A stretch of 64,000 nucleotides of DNA from Rhodobacterales bacterium HKCCE2091 (GCA_015689685.1 WVSL01000013.1:1-64000), one strand, 5' to 3'. Counted from the first letter of the stretch, positions 35,589-44,816 are shown. The notes: generated from the sequence alone by a model not told the origin. Made by a program: numbers and translations.

Positions 35589-35611
35589 ACCGATCGGGGA
35601 AGGAGCACCGC

Positions 35612-36091
35612 GTGACGACGACCGATGCCGAAACGCCGGACGACCTGTCGGACATGATCTCGTACCAGATCCGGCTGATCCAGATCGCCGCCTACAAGAA
35701 CTTCGAAAGCCGGACCCGCGGGTTCGGCTCCGCGCCGCGCTACTTCGGGCTCCTGAGGATCATCGAGGCCAATCCCGGCTCGTCGCAAAGCCGGCTGGCG
35801 GAGGCGGTCTGCCTCGACCGGTCGAGCCTCGTTCCCATCCTGGAGGCGCTGGAGGCCGAGGGCATCGTCGAACGCCGCGCCTCGACGTCGGACCGCCGCG
35901 TGCGGCGGGTGTTCCTGACCACGGCCGGACGGAAGCTGTTGGGCGACTTGCGCAGCCGCGTCGAGCGCCACGAGGAAGACCTGGTTGCGGGCCTGCCCGG
36001 GCCGGAACGCGCGCAGCTGGCGGGGCTGCTGCAACGGCTCTCCGCCAACATGCGCGGCACCGGCGCGGGCCGGGCGGAGGACGCGGCATGA
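35612..36091 (+). CDS. MarR-family regulator (second copy)
   Basis: A 159-residue winged-helix protein with the recognition region NPGSSQSRLAEAVCLDRSSLVPILEALEAEG and the DRRVRRVFLT wing. It is not a recent duplicate of the MarR at 33282. The start is GTG at 35612 behind GGGGAAGGAG. Its stop overlaps the ATG of the following ligase, repeating the MarR-ligase coupling seen upstream. It probably controls that ligase. Confidence 0.83.
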   Translation: MTTTDAETPDDLSDMISYQIRLIQIAAYKNFESRTRGFGSAPRYFGLLRIIEANPGSSQSRLAEAVCLDRSSLVPILEALEAEGIVERRASTSDRRVRRVFLTTAGRKLLGDLRSRVERHEEDLVAGLPGPERAQLAGLLQRLSANMRGTGAGRAEDAA

Positions 36092-37920
36092 GACCGGTCC
36101 GCACTATCGACGACCTGCGCGCGGTCGAGGCCGAAGGCTTCGACGCGTTCTGCCCCGACCCGACGCCGTGGCAGATCATCGAAGCCGCCGCGACCCGAAG
36201 CCCCGACGCGGTCGCCCTCCGCTACGTTGCCGACGCGGCTGCCCCCTCGGCCGACCGGCTCCTGACCTACCGCGGGTTCCGCGACGACATCGCCGCCGCC
36301 GCGTCGGTGTTCCGCGATCTCGGCGTCACCCCCGGCCGGTCCGTCGCGCTCCTGGTGAACCACACGCCCTCGGCGCAGATCGCGCTTTGGGGCGCGGAGG
36401 TCGCGGGGCAGGTCTGCCCGATCAACCCGCTGCTGCGCCCCGCCCATATCGCGGAGCTGTTCCGCGCCGCCGATGTCGCGGCGGCGGTGGTGATGGGCGT
36501 GAACGCGGAGCAGGACTACTGGTCGTCGCTCGTGCCCGCGCTCCGGGCCGAGGGCGTGACCGTGCCGATCCTCGACTGCGACGCCGACGCGCCCTCGCCG
36601 GGGTCGGACGGGCGGTTCGAGGATCTGGTCGCCGCCGCGCGCGGCCGCCGGGTCGAGCCGGACGGCGACGCGGACGCCACCGCGGGGCTCTACCACACCG
36701 GGGGGACCACCGGCATTCCCAAGCTCGTCCGCCACAGCCGCCGCAACCAGGCCCATGTCGCGCGGTCCTGCGCGCTGATGCACGGCTACGGGGCGGGGGA
36801 CGTGGTGCTGAACGGCTTTCCCCTGTTCCACGTCGCGGGCGCCTTCGTCTACGGCCTGTCGGTCTTCTCCGAAGGCGGGACGCTGGTGGTGCCGGGGCGG
36901 CTCGGGATGCGGAACGCTGGGTTCATGGGTGGCATCTGGCGGCAGGTCGACCGCTGCGGGATCACCGTCCTGGGGGTCGTGCCGACGATCCTTTCGGGGC
37001 TTCTGTCCCGGCCGGTCGACGCCGACATCTCGCGGGTGCGGGCGGCGCTCACCGGCGGCTCGCCGCTGCCGCCGGAACTGGCCGACGCCTTCGAGCGCAA
37101 GACCTCGATCCCGGTGCGCAACATCTTCGGCATGACCGAAACCGCGGGCTCCATCGCGCTCGAATCCGTCCGCGCGCCGCGCACCCCGCTCTGCTGCGGC
37201 TTCCCGCTGCCGTTCTCCGAGGTCGCGGTGCTGCCGCATCCCGGCGGCGAGGATCCGTCCTACCGCCTGCCTGCGGGGGAAACCGGCATCGTCGCCGTGC
37301 GCGGCCCGAACGTGTCGCCCGGCTACACCGACCCGTCGCGGAACGCGGGCACCTTCCTGCCCGGCGACTGGCTCCTGACCGGGGATCTCGGCCGGGTCGA
37401 TGCCGAGGGGCGGCTCTACCTCACCGGCCGGGCGAAGGACGTCATCATCCGCGGCAGCCACAACATCGACCCGCAATCCATCGAGGATGCGCTGATGGCG
37501 CACGAGGACGTCGAATCCGCCGCCGCGGTCGGGATGCCCGATGCCTACGCGGGCGAGTTGCCGGTCGCCTTCGTGACCTTGCGCGCGGGCGCCTCGGTGT
37601 CGGCGGACGACCTGCTCGCCTTCCTCCGACCGCGGATCGGCGAACCCGCGGCGATGCCGAAGCGGATCGGGCTGATCGACACCATGCCGGTGACGCCGGT
37701 CGGCAAGATCTTCAAGCCCACGCTCCGCCGCACCGCGACCGGGTGGGCCATCGACGCGGCGGCATCTAGGGCGGGCGTGACCCTGCCCGAGGGCGCGGTC
37801 GACATCGCCGAGACCCTCGCGGTGACGCTGACCCTGCCGGATGCCGATGCGGCGCGGATGCGCGAGGCGCTGACCGGGATGCCCGTGACCCTGTCCTTCC
37901 GCACCGGGACGGAGGCATGA
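36088..37920 (+). CDS. Acyl-CoA synthetase of unknown substrate
   Basis: A 610-residue ANL-family ligase. Motifs are LYHTGGTTGIPKLVRHSRRN, GMTETAGSIALES, TGDLGRVDAEGRLYLTGRAKDVIIRG and the lysine region TPVGKIFKPTLRR. After the lysine there is a C-terminal extension of about 70 residues, ending in TLSFRTGTEA. This form resembles long acyl-CoA synthetases near aromatic and steroid genes. It is the last gene of the accessory block, 73 bases before secE. The substrate is unknown. Confidence 0.85.
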   Translation: MRPVRTIDDLRAVEAEGFDAFCPDPTPWQIIEAAATRSPDAVALRYVADAAAPSADRLLTYRGFRDDIAAAASVFRDLGVTPGRSVALLVNHTPSAQIALWGAEVAGQVCPINPLLRPAHIAELFRAADVAAAVVMGVNAEQDYWSSLVPALRAEGVTVPILDCDADAPSPGSDGRFEDLVAAARGRRVEPDGDADATAGLYHTGGTTGIPKLVRHSRRNQAHVARSCALMHGYGAGDVVLNGFPLFHVAGAFVYGLSVFSEGGTLVVPGRLGMRNAGFMGGIWRQVDRCGITVLGVVPTILSGLLSRPVDADISRVRAALTGGSPLPPELADAFERKTSIPVRNIFGMTETAGSIALESVRAPRTPLCCGFPLPFSEVAVLPHPGGEDPSYRLPAGETGIVAVRGPNVSPGYTDPSRNAGTFLPGDWLLTGDLGRVDAEGRLYLTGRAKDVIIRGSHNIDPQSIEDALMAHEDVESAAAVGMPDAYAGELPVAFVTLRAGASVSADDLLAFLRPRIGEPAAMPKRIGLIDTMPVTPVGKIFKPTLRRTATGWAIDAAASRAGVTLPEGAVDIAETLAVTLTLPDADAARMREALTGMPVTLSFRTGTEA

Positions 37921-37944
37921 GCCGCTGCGCGCCCGGGCTTCGGC

Positions 37945-37973
37945 TTGCGCCCCGGCCCCCGGATCCGTATATG
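37945..37973 (+). promoter_or_regulatory. Promoter of secE-nusG
   Basis: TTGCGC (37945-37950), a 17-base spacer and TATATG (37968-37973), ending 20 bases before the secE ATG. It gives secE its own promoter after the long inserted block, although read-through from the ligase gene is possible because no terminator is visible. Confidence 0.6.
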
Positions 37974-37993
37974 ACGCCGACCGACAGTGTAGC

Positions 37994-38206
37994 ATGACCG
38001 CGAGCGCCCCTATGGCAACCAACCCGTTCCAGTTCCTCCAGCAGTCCCGCGCCGAGATCGCCAAGGTGGTCTGGCCCGGCCGCCGCGAAGTGATGCTGAC
38101 GACGGTGATGGTGTTCATGCTCGCCGTGCTTGCAGCGGTGTTCTTTTTCGCCGTCGACTGGCTGATCCGGCTGATCCTGGAACAGATCCTGCTCTTTTTC
38201 GGCTGA
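37994..38206 (+). CDS. secE: Preprotein translocase subunit SecE
   Basis: SecE clamps the SecY channel of the inner membrane. The 70-residue form has QQSRAEIAKVVWPGRREVMLT followed by one membrane helix (about residues 34-58), the minimal SecE of most bacteria. ATG at 37994 and ATG at 38012 are both possible. The second gives the common start MATNPFQF, and neither has a clear ribosome site. nusG follows after 178 bases. Confidence 0.93.
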   Translation: MTASAPMATNPFQFLQQSRAEIAKVVWPGRREVMLTTVMVFMLAVLAAVFFFAVDWLIRLILEQILLFFG

Positions 38207-38384
38207 CCGCTTCCGGCAGCTTCCGGCCCTCGTTCCGGGGGCCTTGATTTCCCCGACAGCCGCCTGTACCCACGCGCCACTTCCCGACATGGCGGCGCGC
38301 AGCGAATCGCAGGCCCCAAAGGCCATCGCCGGGGATTTCGGGCGGCGCCCGGCAGACACTGACGGCACGAAGGACGGCTAGGAC

Positions 38385-38918
38385 ATGGCGAAACGGTGGT
38401 ACTCGGTCTCGGTGCTCTCGAACTTCGAGAAGCGCATCGCCGAACAGATCCGGACGGCCGTGGCCGAGAAGGGCCTCGAGGACGAGATCGAGGAAGTGCT
38501 GGTCCCCGAAGAGGACGTGCTGGAAATCCGCCGCGGCAAGAAGGTCACCGTGCCGCGCCGCTTCATGCCCGGTTACGTGCTCGTGCGGATGGAGATGACC
38601 GACCGCGCCTACCACGCGATCAGCTCGATCCCGCGTGTCACCGGCTTCCTCGGTCCGCAGGGCCGGCCGATGCCGATGCGGGACGACGAGGTGAACGCGA
38701 TCCTGAACCGCGTCGAGGAAGGCGAGGCCGCGCCGCGCTCCACGATCACCTTCGAGGTCGGCGAGAAGGTCAAGGTCAACGACGGCCCGTTCGAGGATTT
38801 CGACGGCATGGTCGAGGAAGTCGACGACGACAACCAGCGCCTCAAGGTGACTGTGTCGATCTTCGGCCGCGCGACCCCGGTCGAACTGGAATTCACCCAG
38901 GTCTCCAAGCAGCTCTGA
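38385..38918 (+). CDS. nusG: Transcription termination/antitermination factor NusG
   Basis: NusG binds RNA polymerase and couples it to Rho or to the ribosome. The 177-residue protein has the NGN domain ([20 protein letters not shown] at the start, [15 protein letters not shown]) and a C-terminal KOW domain ([20 protein letters not shown]). Length and order after secE are standard. The 178-base gap before it contains a weak hairpin around 38225-38243. Confidence 0.97.
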   Translation: MAKRWYSVSVLSNFEKRIAEQIRTAVAEKGLEDEIEEVLVPEEDVLEIRRGKKVTVPRRFMPGYVLVRMEMTDRAYHAISSIPRVTGFLGPQGRPMPMRDDEVNAILNRVEEGEAAPRSTITFEVGEKVKVNDGPFEDFDGMVEEVDDDNQRLKVTVSIFGRATPVELEFTQVSKQL

Positions 38919-38974
38919 TCCGCGCCCGCGGCGGGTCCGCGATCGTGGTTACCGGGTCTTAAACGTCCGCCGCT

Positions 38975-39352
38975 ATGGCTGCGGGCGTGTCCGACCCGAT
39001 CCGCCTTTTCCTGCCCGTCCTGTTCCCGAGCTGGCGCTTCTTCGGCGAGATCGGCGCGAGCCCGCGCGTGCAGTTCAGGCCCGCCGGCGGCACCGACTGG
39101 CAGCACGCCGTGACACGGCCTTCGCGCCTGCCGCTGCCGACCCGCCTTCTCCGCCTCGTCTGGAACCCCGGCTGGAACGAGGCGCTGTTCCTCGCCGCGC
39201 TGGCCGAACGGCAGGCGGTCGAACCCGCCGACTGGATCGGGGCAGAGATCGCGCGCCGCGTCGCCCGCCGCCACGGTCTGGCGCGCCTGCCTGACATCCG
39301 CGTCGTCTTCGTCACGCCCGGGGGCAGGGGGGTCGCGGGCGATGACGCTTGA
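38975..39352 (+). CDS. Uncharacterised 125-residue protein paired with an HTTM-like membrane protein
   Basis: I do not recognise a named family. The protein is short, with FLPVLFPSWRFFGEIGASPRVQFR near the start and a tryptophan-rich middle. It has no signal peptide or membrane helix. It overlaps the next gene by 11 bases, so the two are probably co-expressed. GTG at 38987 is an alternative start. Similar pairs accompany HTTM-domain proteins in Rhodobacterales, which is my reason for accepting it. Confidence 0.6.
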   Translation: MAAGVSDPIRLFLPVLFPSWRFFGEIGASPRVQFRPAGGTDWQHAVTRPSRLPLPTRLLRLVWNPGWNEALFLAALAERQAVEPADWIGAEIARRVARRHGLARLPDIRVVFVTPGGRGVAGDDA

Positions 39353-40010
39353 GACCGCGCTGCGGCTCCTGGACATCGGCCTCGCCCTCGCGGTCCTGCA
39401 ACGGGGGGCGGAACACGCGGGCCGGGAACCCCTTCTGTTCCTGCCGCAATTGGCGCTTGCCGCCGGTCTCTTGGCGGGGGCCTGGCCCGCCGCGATGCTC
39501 GCGGGGATGTGGGCACTCGGCCTCGCGCAACTCGCCCGGTTCCGCGGCCCGTACAACGGCGGCGCCGACAAGATGCTGCTCCTCGGCCTCACCTGCACCG
39601 CCGCCGCGCGGTTGCTGCCAGGCATGGCGGATGTCGCGGTCGCATACCTCGCGGTGCAGGTCGTCCTGTCCTACGCCGTCTCGGGTTGGGTGAAGCTGCG
39701 CAACCCCGACTGGCGCAACGGCACCGCGCTGTCCGAGGTGTTCGGCTTTTCCGCCTACCCGGTGTCGTCCGACCTCCGCGCGCTCGGGTCCCGGCCCCGC
39801 CTCATGGCCGTGGCCTCCGCCGCCGTGATCGGGTTCGAACTGGCCTTCCCGCTCGCACTGCTCACCGCGCCCACGCTCTTCGCCGCGCTGGCGATGGCGG
39901 CCGCGTTCCACCTCGCCAACGCGGTGCTGTTCGGGCTCAACCGGTTCCTCTGGGCGTGGCTCGCGGCCTACCCGGCGGTGATCTGGTTCCAGGGCCGGAT
40001 CCTCGGCTGA
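39342..40010 (+). CDS. HTTM-like multi-pass membrane protein
   Basis: The 222-residue protein has about six hydrophobic segments and the blocks FRGPYNGGADKMLLLGLT and AVQVVLSYAVSGWVKLRNPDWRNG. These resemble the HTTM (vitamin-K-carboxylase-like) or MauE/DoxX type of membrane proteins. Function is unknown. It starts inside the previous gene (11-base overlap) and ends 185 bases before the sulfotransferase gene. The pair splits nusG from rplK, which are adjacent in most bacteria. Confidence 0.65.
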   Translation: MTLETALRLLDIGLALAVLQRGAEHAGREPLLFLPQLALAAGLLAGAWPAAMLAGMWALGLAQLARFRGPYNGGADKMLLLGLTCTAAARLLPGMADVAVAYLAVQVVLSYAVSGWVKLRNPDWRNGTALSEVFGFSAYPVSSDLRALGSRPRLMAVASAAVIGFELAFPLALLTAPTLFAALAMAAAFHLANAVLFGLNRFLWAWLAAYPAVIWFQGRILG

Positions 40011-40194
40011 CGGAGCCCGCCGCCGCCTCGTTTCCAGTCAGGCTGATTGAAATTTGGGCGATCGCGCCCGCCTTGCGCGGCGCGTCGCCGCGCCGGCGGG
40101 ATTCGGGATGCAAAATCGCGGCGGGGGCTTCCAATCGGCGAGGCGAAGGTCCAAATCCGAACTGAACGTTTCATTTCAAAGAGTCGCCCTCGTC

Positions 40195-41631
40195 ATGGCG
40201 GTAGACAGGTTCGAGCCATTCATCGCGCAGGCGCAGAAGCGCGCCTCCAAGGGCGATCTCGTGGGCGCTCTGTCGGCCGTCGATGCAGCGCTCGCCGCCG
40301 TCCGCTCCGCCCGGGTTCTTCGCGCGCGTCTCCTGCAGGCGCTCGACCGCCCGCGCGAGGCGCTGGACGAGGTCGTCGCGCTCGACCGGCAGGCGCAGTC
40401 GCCCACCGTCCTCATCCTCCGCGCCGACCTCGAAGAAGCGCTCGATCTCGTGGTCGAGGCCGAGCGCACCGTGACCCGGCTTCTCGATCTCCAGCCGGGC
40501 ACCGTCGCGCTGCTCGCCCGGCGCGCGCTCCTGCGGAAGTCGCTCGGCGCGTTCGCGGACGCGGTGGCCGACTACGATGCCGCCCTGTCGCGCCAGCCCG
40601 GCGACGCGGAACTGCACCGCCTGCGCGGCGAGGTCGTCCGCGCGCGGCCCGGCGACGGCACCATCGAGCGGCTGAACGCGCTTCAGGCCCGGCTGCCGGC
40701 CGACGGGATGCCCGCGGTCCACCTGCAATTCGCCCGCGCCAAGGCGCTCGACGATCTCGGCGAGCACGCGGCCTCGTTCGAGGCGCTCCTGCGCGCGAAT
40801 GCCGGGATGCGCGCGCACCACCCCTACGACATCTCGACCCGGCTGACGCTCGTCGCCAAGGCGAGGGCGGCCTACGGCGCGATCACCGACGAAACCCCGG
40901 CGGAGAACGCGGACGACGCCTTCGGGCCGGTCTTCGTGACCGGGATGCCGCGGTCCGGCACCACGCTGATCGAACAGATCGTCTCGGCCCATCCGCTCGT
41001 GACCGGCGGCGGCGAGACGGCGGTGATGGCCAACGCCATCGACGCCCAGTTCGGCAAGCTCGACCTGATGGGGCCGGGCGACACCGACATCACCCCGGCC
41101 GGGCTCGGCAAGCTCGGCCGCGACTACGCCGCGCGGATGGCCGAACGTCTCGGCCCCGCCCAGCGCGTCACCGACAAGTCGCTCCAGACCCTGCTCTATG
41201 CCGGGCCGGTCCTGGCCGCGCTGCCGCGGGCGCGGGTGGTCGTCGTCCGCCGCGACCCGCAGGCCACGGCCCTGTCGCTGTTCCGGCAGGTGTTCCGCCC
41301 CGGAAGGCAGCTGTTCAGCTACGCGCTCGACGATATCGCGGCCTACCAGCGCGATTTCGACGACCTGGTGGCGTTCTGGGCCGAACGGCTCGGGCCCCGG
41401 TTCATCGTGCTCGACTACGAGGATGTCGTCACCGACCCCGGCACCGCGATCCCGGCGCTGATCGACCGGCTCGACCTGCCGTGGGATCCTGCCTGCCTGT
41501 CGCCCGAGAACAACCGCCGCCCGGTGCGGACGCTCAGCGCGGTGTCGGTGCGCGCGCCGATCAACCGCGACGCGCTCGACGCGTGGAAACCCTACGCCGC
41601 GATGATGGCAGGGCCGGCGCCGGTCGCCTGA
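40195..41631 (+). CDS. TPR-containing sulfotransferase
   Basis: The 478-residue protein combines a helical tetratricopeptide-like region (about residues 5-220) with a C-terminal sulfotransferase domain. The phosphosulfate-binding loop GMPRSGTTLIEQ begins at residue 250. A second PAPS-type motif is ARVVVVRRDPQATALSLFRQVF. It would transfer sulfate from PAPS to an unknown acceptor, perhaps protein or glycan. The frame is open back to 40054, but ATG at 40195 fits the domain. The ribosome site is poor. Confidence 0.85.
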   Translation: MAVDRFEPFIAQAQKRASKGDLVGALSAVDAALAAVRSARVLRARLLQALDRPREALDEVVALDRQAQSPTVLILRADLEEALDLVVEAERTVTRLLDLQPGTVALLARRALLRKSLGAFADAVADYDAALSRQPGDAELHRLRGEVVRARPGDGTIERLNALQARLPADGMPAVHLQFARAKALDDLGEHAASFEALLRANAGMRAHHPYDISTRLTLVAKARAAYGAITDETPAENADDAFGPVFVTGMPRSGTTLIEQIVSAHPLVTGGGETAVMANAIDAQFGKLDLMGPGDTDITPAGLGKLGRDYAARMAERLGPAQRVTDKSLQTLLYAGPVLAALPRARVVVVRRDPQATALSLFRQVFRPGRQLFSYALDDIAAYQRDFDDLVAFWAERLGPRFIVLDYEDVVTDPGTAIPALIDRLDLPWDPACLSPENNRRPVRTLSAVSVRAPINRDALDAWKPYAAMMAGPAPVA

Positions 41632-41644
41632 CCCCGCCCCGGTT

Positions 41645-43096
41645 TCACGCCGGTTGCGGCTGGTGCGCCCCGGCCCGCGAGGCGAGCGCGCGGTAGATCA
41701 GCCCGCCGAGCGCCGCGCCCATCAGCCAGGCATAGCCCGACAGCGCCGCGAGGAACGGCACCCAGACCGTCGCCACCGAGAACACCGCCGCCACCGCGAA
41801 GGCGATCAGCGCCGCGTCGTTCCAGCCGTTGCCGTAGCGGTAGGCCCCGCCCGACAGGTCGTAGAGGTCCGGAACGCTCAGGGCCTGCTTCTTCACCAGG
41901 TAGTAGTCGACGATCATGATCCCGTAGATCGGGGCCAGCGTCGCGCCCACGGTGTTGACGAAGCCGGCGATCCCGAACTCGCTGATGAAGCTGTTCCAGA
42001 ACCCGCCGATCACCAGCGCGAAGACCGAGGTGATGAGTCCCGCCGCGCGGAAGCTGATCTTCGACGGCGCGAGGTTGGCGATCCCGTTCACCGCCGGGAT
42101 GAAATTCGCCACGAGGTTGATGCCGACCGTCGCCGCGAAGAAGGTGATCGCCGCGATGATGCCGAGCAGCACGCTATCGGTGCGCTCCACGATCTCGGTC
42201 GGGTTGATGATCTCCTCCCCGAACACGACCGCCGCGCCCGCCGTGGTCAGCAGCGCCAGCGCCGAGAACAGGATCATGTTGAACGGTAGCCCCGCGAGGT
42301 TGCCGAGGATCATCGCCCGCCGGTTCCGCGCGTATCGCGAGAAGTCGGAGAAGTTGATCATCACCGCCGCGAAGTAGGCGACCATCGTGCCGACGATGGC
42401 GATGAAGCCCGACACCTCGCTGCCGAAGGTCGCGTCGGGGTTGACGAAGATCGTCTGCGCCGCGGTCAGAAGCTGCCCGTCCGCGCGCTGCCACAGGACG
42501 ATGACGAGCCCGATCATCACCGCGTAGACGAACGGCCCCGCGATGTTGAGGAAGGTTTCCACCCATCCCATGCCGCGCCAGAAGATCACGATGTGGAACA
42601 CCCAGACCAGAACGAAGGCGAACCAGTCGATGCCGGTGAGGCCCAGGAACTCCGCCCCGCCCGTGGCCCCGGTGATCGACCGGATCAGGAGCGCCAGCGC
42701 GGTCGAGGCGAAATAGACCTGCACTCCGTACCAGAATACCGCGACGACGGCGCGCAGCACGGCCGGCAGCTTCGCGCCCTGCGTCCCCATGCTCGACCGC
42801 GCGAAGACGGGGTAGGGGATGCCGTAGCGCTCGCCAGCCGCGCCCGACAGGTTGACGAGGAACATGACCAGCAGGCCCGCGACGATCAGCGCCGCGAAGG
42901 CGGTCCAGCCGCTGACCCCGAACGAGATGAACAGCGACGCGACCAGCGTGTAGCCGAACAGCGACTGCACGTCGTTCGCCCAGATGTTGAAGATCGCGAA
43001 CCAGCCCCAGCTTTTCTCCGCGCCGGTGACCGGGTCGAGCGTGTCGCCGCTTCCATGTCCGGCCGCGGCGGCGGTGGTGTCCTGAACGTGCGCCAT
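41645..43096 (-). CDS. NCS1-family nucleobase:cation symporter
   Basis: A 483-residue transporter with about 12 membrane helices. The N-terminal block SWGWFAIFNIWANDVQSLFGYTL and the motif NFSDFSRYARNRRAMILGN place it in NCS1, which imports nucleobases, allantoin, hydantoins or thiamine-type compounds. The C-terminal YLVKKQALSVPDLYDLSGGAYRY favours the purine/allantoin/hydantoin side of the family. ATG at 43096 has GGAGGACACGTC upstream. It is convergent with the sulfotransferase and divergent from rplK. Confidence 0.87.
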   Translation of the reverse strand: MAHVQDTTAAAAGHGSGDTLDPVTGAEKSWGWFAIFNIWANDVQSLFGYTLVASLFISFGVSGWTAFAALIVAGLLVMFLVNLSGAAGERYGIPYPVFARSSMGTQGAKLPAVLRAVVAVFWYGVQVYFASTALALLIRSITGATGGAEFLGLTGIDWFAFVLVWVFHIVIFWRGMGWVETFLNIAGPFVYAVMIGLVIVLWQRADGQLLTAAQTIFVNPDATFGSEVSGFIAIVGTMVAYFAAVMINFSDFSRYARNRRAMILGNLAGLPFNMILFSALALLTTAGAAVVFGEEIINPTEIVERTDSVLLGIIAAITFFAATVGINLVANFIPAVNGIANLAPSKISFRAAGLITSVFALVIGGFWNSFISEFGIAGFVNTVGATLAPIYGIMIVDYYLVKKQALSVPDLYDLSGGAYRYGNGWNDAALIAFAVAAVFSVATVWVPFLAALSGYAWLMGAALGGLIYRALASRAGAHQPQPA

Positions 43097-43163
43097 GACG
43101 TGTCCTCCGCTGGCGCGCCTCGCGGGCCGGGTCCCCATGATCCGGTCCGGGGCCGCCTTGCGT

Positions 43164-43176
43164 TGTCAGGATGACA
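43164..43176 (-). promoter_or_regulatory. Candidate operator of the NCS1 gene
   Basis: TGTCA-GGA-TGACA, a 13-base palindrome 68 bases upstream of the transporter start. The length and spacing are like GntR-family sites, but no regulator gene lies nearby. Confidence 0.3.
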
Positions 43177-43326
43177 GCCGGGCACCGCCGCGGCCCGGCC
43201 CGATGGCCCCGCGATGCCGTCCGCGGGCACGGGTGTCGCATATTTGGGCAGCATGGCGGGCCGGTGTCGCAGGACCGGGCGCGGCGGGCCCACCCGGCGG
43301 CGCGGCGCGCGTGCCCGGGCGAATCC

Positions 43327-43355
43327 TTGCAACGCGGGGCGGGGCGGTGTATGCG
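43327..43355 (+). promoter_or_regulatory. Probable rplK promoter
   Basis: TTGCAA (43327-43332), a 17-base spacer, and TATGCG (43350-43355), about 135 bases before rplK. The long leader contains the palindrome at 43408-43423, a possible site of translational control by L1. Confidence 0.45.
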
Positions 43356-43489
43356 GCGCGCCTGTCGTCCGGGGTCAGGCCCCCGGCGGCACCCTCGTGG
43401 GAGGAGAGCGCCACGCGTGGCGCGGACCGGACCACGCTAACAAAGGCCAAGGGGCGCGCCCCGCGGCTGTTGGAACAAGGAGAGGCCTC

Positions 43490-43942
43490 ATGGCCAAGAA
43501 ACTTGCCGGCACCATGAAGCTGCAGATCCCTGCAGGCGCCGCCAACCCGTCGCCGCCGGTGGGCCCCGCCCTCGGTCAGCGCGGGATCAACATCATGGAA
43601 TTCTGCAAGGCATTCAACGCCAAGACGCAGGACATGGAACAGGGTGCGCCCTGCCCGACCGTCATCACCTACTACCAGGACAAGTCCTTCACGATGGACA
43701 TCAAGACGCCGCCGGCGTCGTATTACCTGAAGCAGGCGGCCGGTCTGAAGAAGGTGGGCAAGCGCAACCGTCCCCGCGGCGCCGAGAAGCCGGGCCGCGA
43801 GACCATCGCCACCATCACCTCTAAGCAGCTGCGCGAGATCGCCGAGGCCAAGATGAAGGACCTCAGCGCGAACGACGTCGAAGCGGCAATGCAGATCATC
43901 CTCGGCTCCGCGAAGTCGATGGGCATCGAGGTGAAAGGGTAA
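43490..43942 (+). CDS. rplK: 50S ribosomal protein L11
   Basis: L11 forms the base of the GTPase-associated centre on 23S rRNA. The 150-residue protein has the N-terminal [20 protein letters not shown] with the conserved prolines, and the C-terminal RNA-binding domain ([13 protein letters not shown]). The frame is open upstream, but ATG at 43490 follows AAGGAGAGG. rplA follows after four bases. Confidence 0.97.
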   Translation: MAKKLAGTMKLQIPAGAANPSPPVGPALGQRGINIMEFCKAFNAKTQDMEQGAPCPTVITYYQDKSFTMDIKTPPASYYLKQAAGLKKVGKRNRPRGAEKPGRETIATITSKQLREIAEAKMKDLSANDVEAAMQIILGSAKSMGIEVKG

Positions 43943-43946
43943 TCCA

Positions 43947-44645
43947 ATGGCGAAACTCGGAAAACGCACCCGCGCCATCCGCGAGGCCACCGAAGGCAAG
44001 ACCGACCTCACGGTCGAGGATGCCGTCGCGCTGATCAAAGAGAACGCGACCGCGAAGTTCGACGAATCGGTCGAGATCGCGATGAACCTGGGCGTCGACC
44101 CGCGCCACGCCGACCAGATGGTCCGCGGCACGGTCACGCTGCCGAACGGCACCGGCAAGTCGGTGCGCGTGGCGGTCTTCGCCCGCGGCCCGAAGGCCGA
44201 CGAGGCCACCGCGGCCGGGGCCGACATCGTCGGCGCCGAGGACCTGATGGAAGCCATCCAGGGCGGCCAGATCGACTTCGACCGCTGCATCGCGACCCCG
44301 GACATGATGCCGATCGTTGGCCGTCTCGGCAAAATCCTCGGCCCGCGCAACCTGATGCCGAACCCGAAGGTCGGCACGGTGACGATGGACGTGAAGGAAG
44401 CCGTCGAGGCAGCCAAGGGCGGCCAGGTCCAGTTCAAGGCCGAGAAGGCGGGTGTCGTCCATGCCGGCATCGGCAAGGCCAGCTTCGACGCCGACAAGCT
44501 CGCGCAGAACCTGCGCGCCTTCGTCGACGCGGTGTCGAAGGCGAAGCCGACCGGCGCAAAGGGCACCTACATGAAGAAGGTCTCCATCTCCTCGACGATG
44601 GGCCCCGGCGTCTCGGTCTCGGTCGAAAGCGCCACCGGCAACTGA
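43947..44645 (+). CDS. rplA: 50S ribosomal protein L1
   Basis: L1 forms the mobile stalk at the ribosomal E site and represses its own mRNA in many bacteria. The 232-residue protein has full family length, with the signature [20 protein letters not shown] and the C-terminal [13 protein letters not shown]. It starts four bases after rplK and is followed by a strong terminator, so rplKA form a separate transcript from rplJL here. Confidence 0.97.
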   Translation: MAKLGKRTRAIREATEGKTDLTVEDAVALIKENATAKFDESVEIAMNLGVDPRHADQMVRGTVTLPNGTGKSVRVAVFARGPKADEATAAGADIVGAEDLMEAIQGGQIDFDRCIATPDMMPIVGRLGKILGPRNLMPNPKVGTVTMDVKEAVEAAKGGQVQFKAEKAGVVHAGIGKASFDADKLAQNLRAFVDAVSKAKPTGAKGTYMKKVSISSTMGPGVSVSVESATGN

Positions 44646-44672
44646 ATACCGTCCACGGACGGAACGGCTGAA

Positions 44673-44707
44673 GGGGCCGGCGCGGGTTGAGGCGCCGGCC
44701 CCTTTTT
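44673..44707 (+). terminator. Rho-independent terminator of rplK-rplA
   Basis: A perfect 11-bp stem, GGGGCCGGCGC (44673-44683) with 44692-44702, an eight-base loop, and five T at 44703-44707. Confidence 0.93.
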
Positions 44708-44816
44708 CGTGCCCCGCACCTGCGCGCTTGACTCAAACGTTCACAACGTGAACCATTTTCCCGGGGCCGTGGAGGACGGCGCCATCGGCGCGATCCCGCG
44801 CCCGGGAGGTTACACC

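Larger units (their letters stand above)
43097..43489. other. Divergent regulatory gap between the NCS1 gene and rplK
   Basis: 393 bases without a supported gene. It holds the short palindrome at 43164-43176 near the transporter, the rplK promoter at 43327-43355, and an exact 16-nt palindrome, GCGCCACGCGTGGCGC (43408-43423), in the rplK leader. The leader ends with GGAACAAGGAGAGG before the rplK start. Confidence 0.7.

Noticed and set aside
3047-37994. Integrative element using tRNA-Trp as attachment site
   Set aside because: No integrase or transposase gene is present, and I found no repeat of the tRNA 3' end near secE.
38225-38243. Terminator between secE and nusG
   Set aside because: The stem is short and is followed only by TTGATTT; secE and nusG are normally one transcript.
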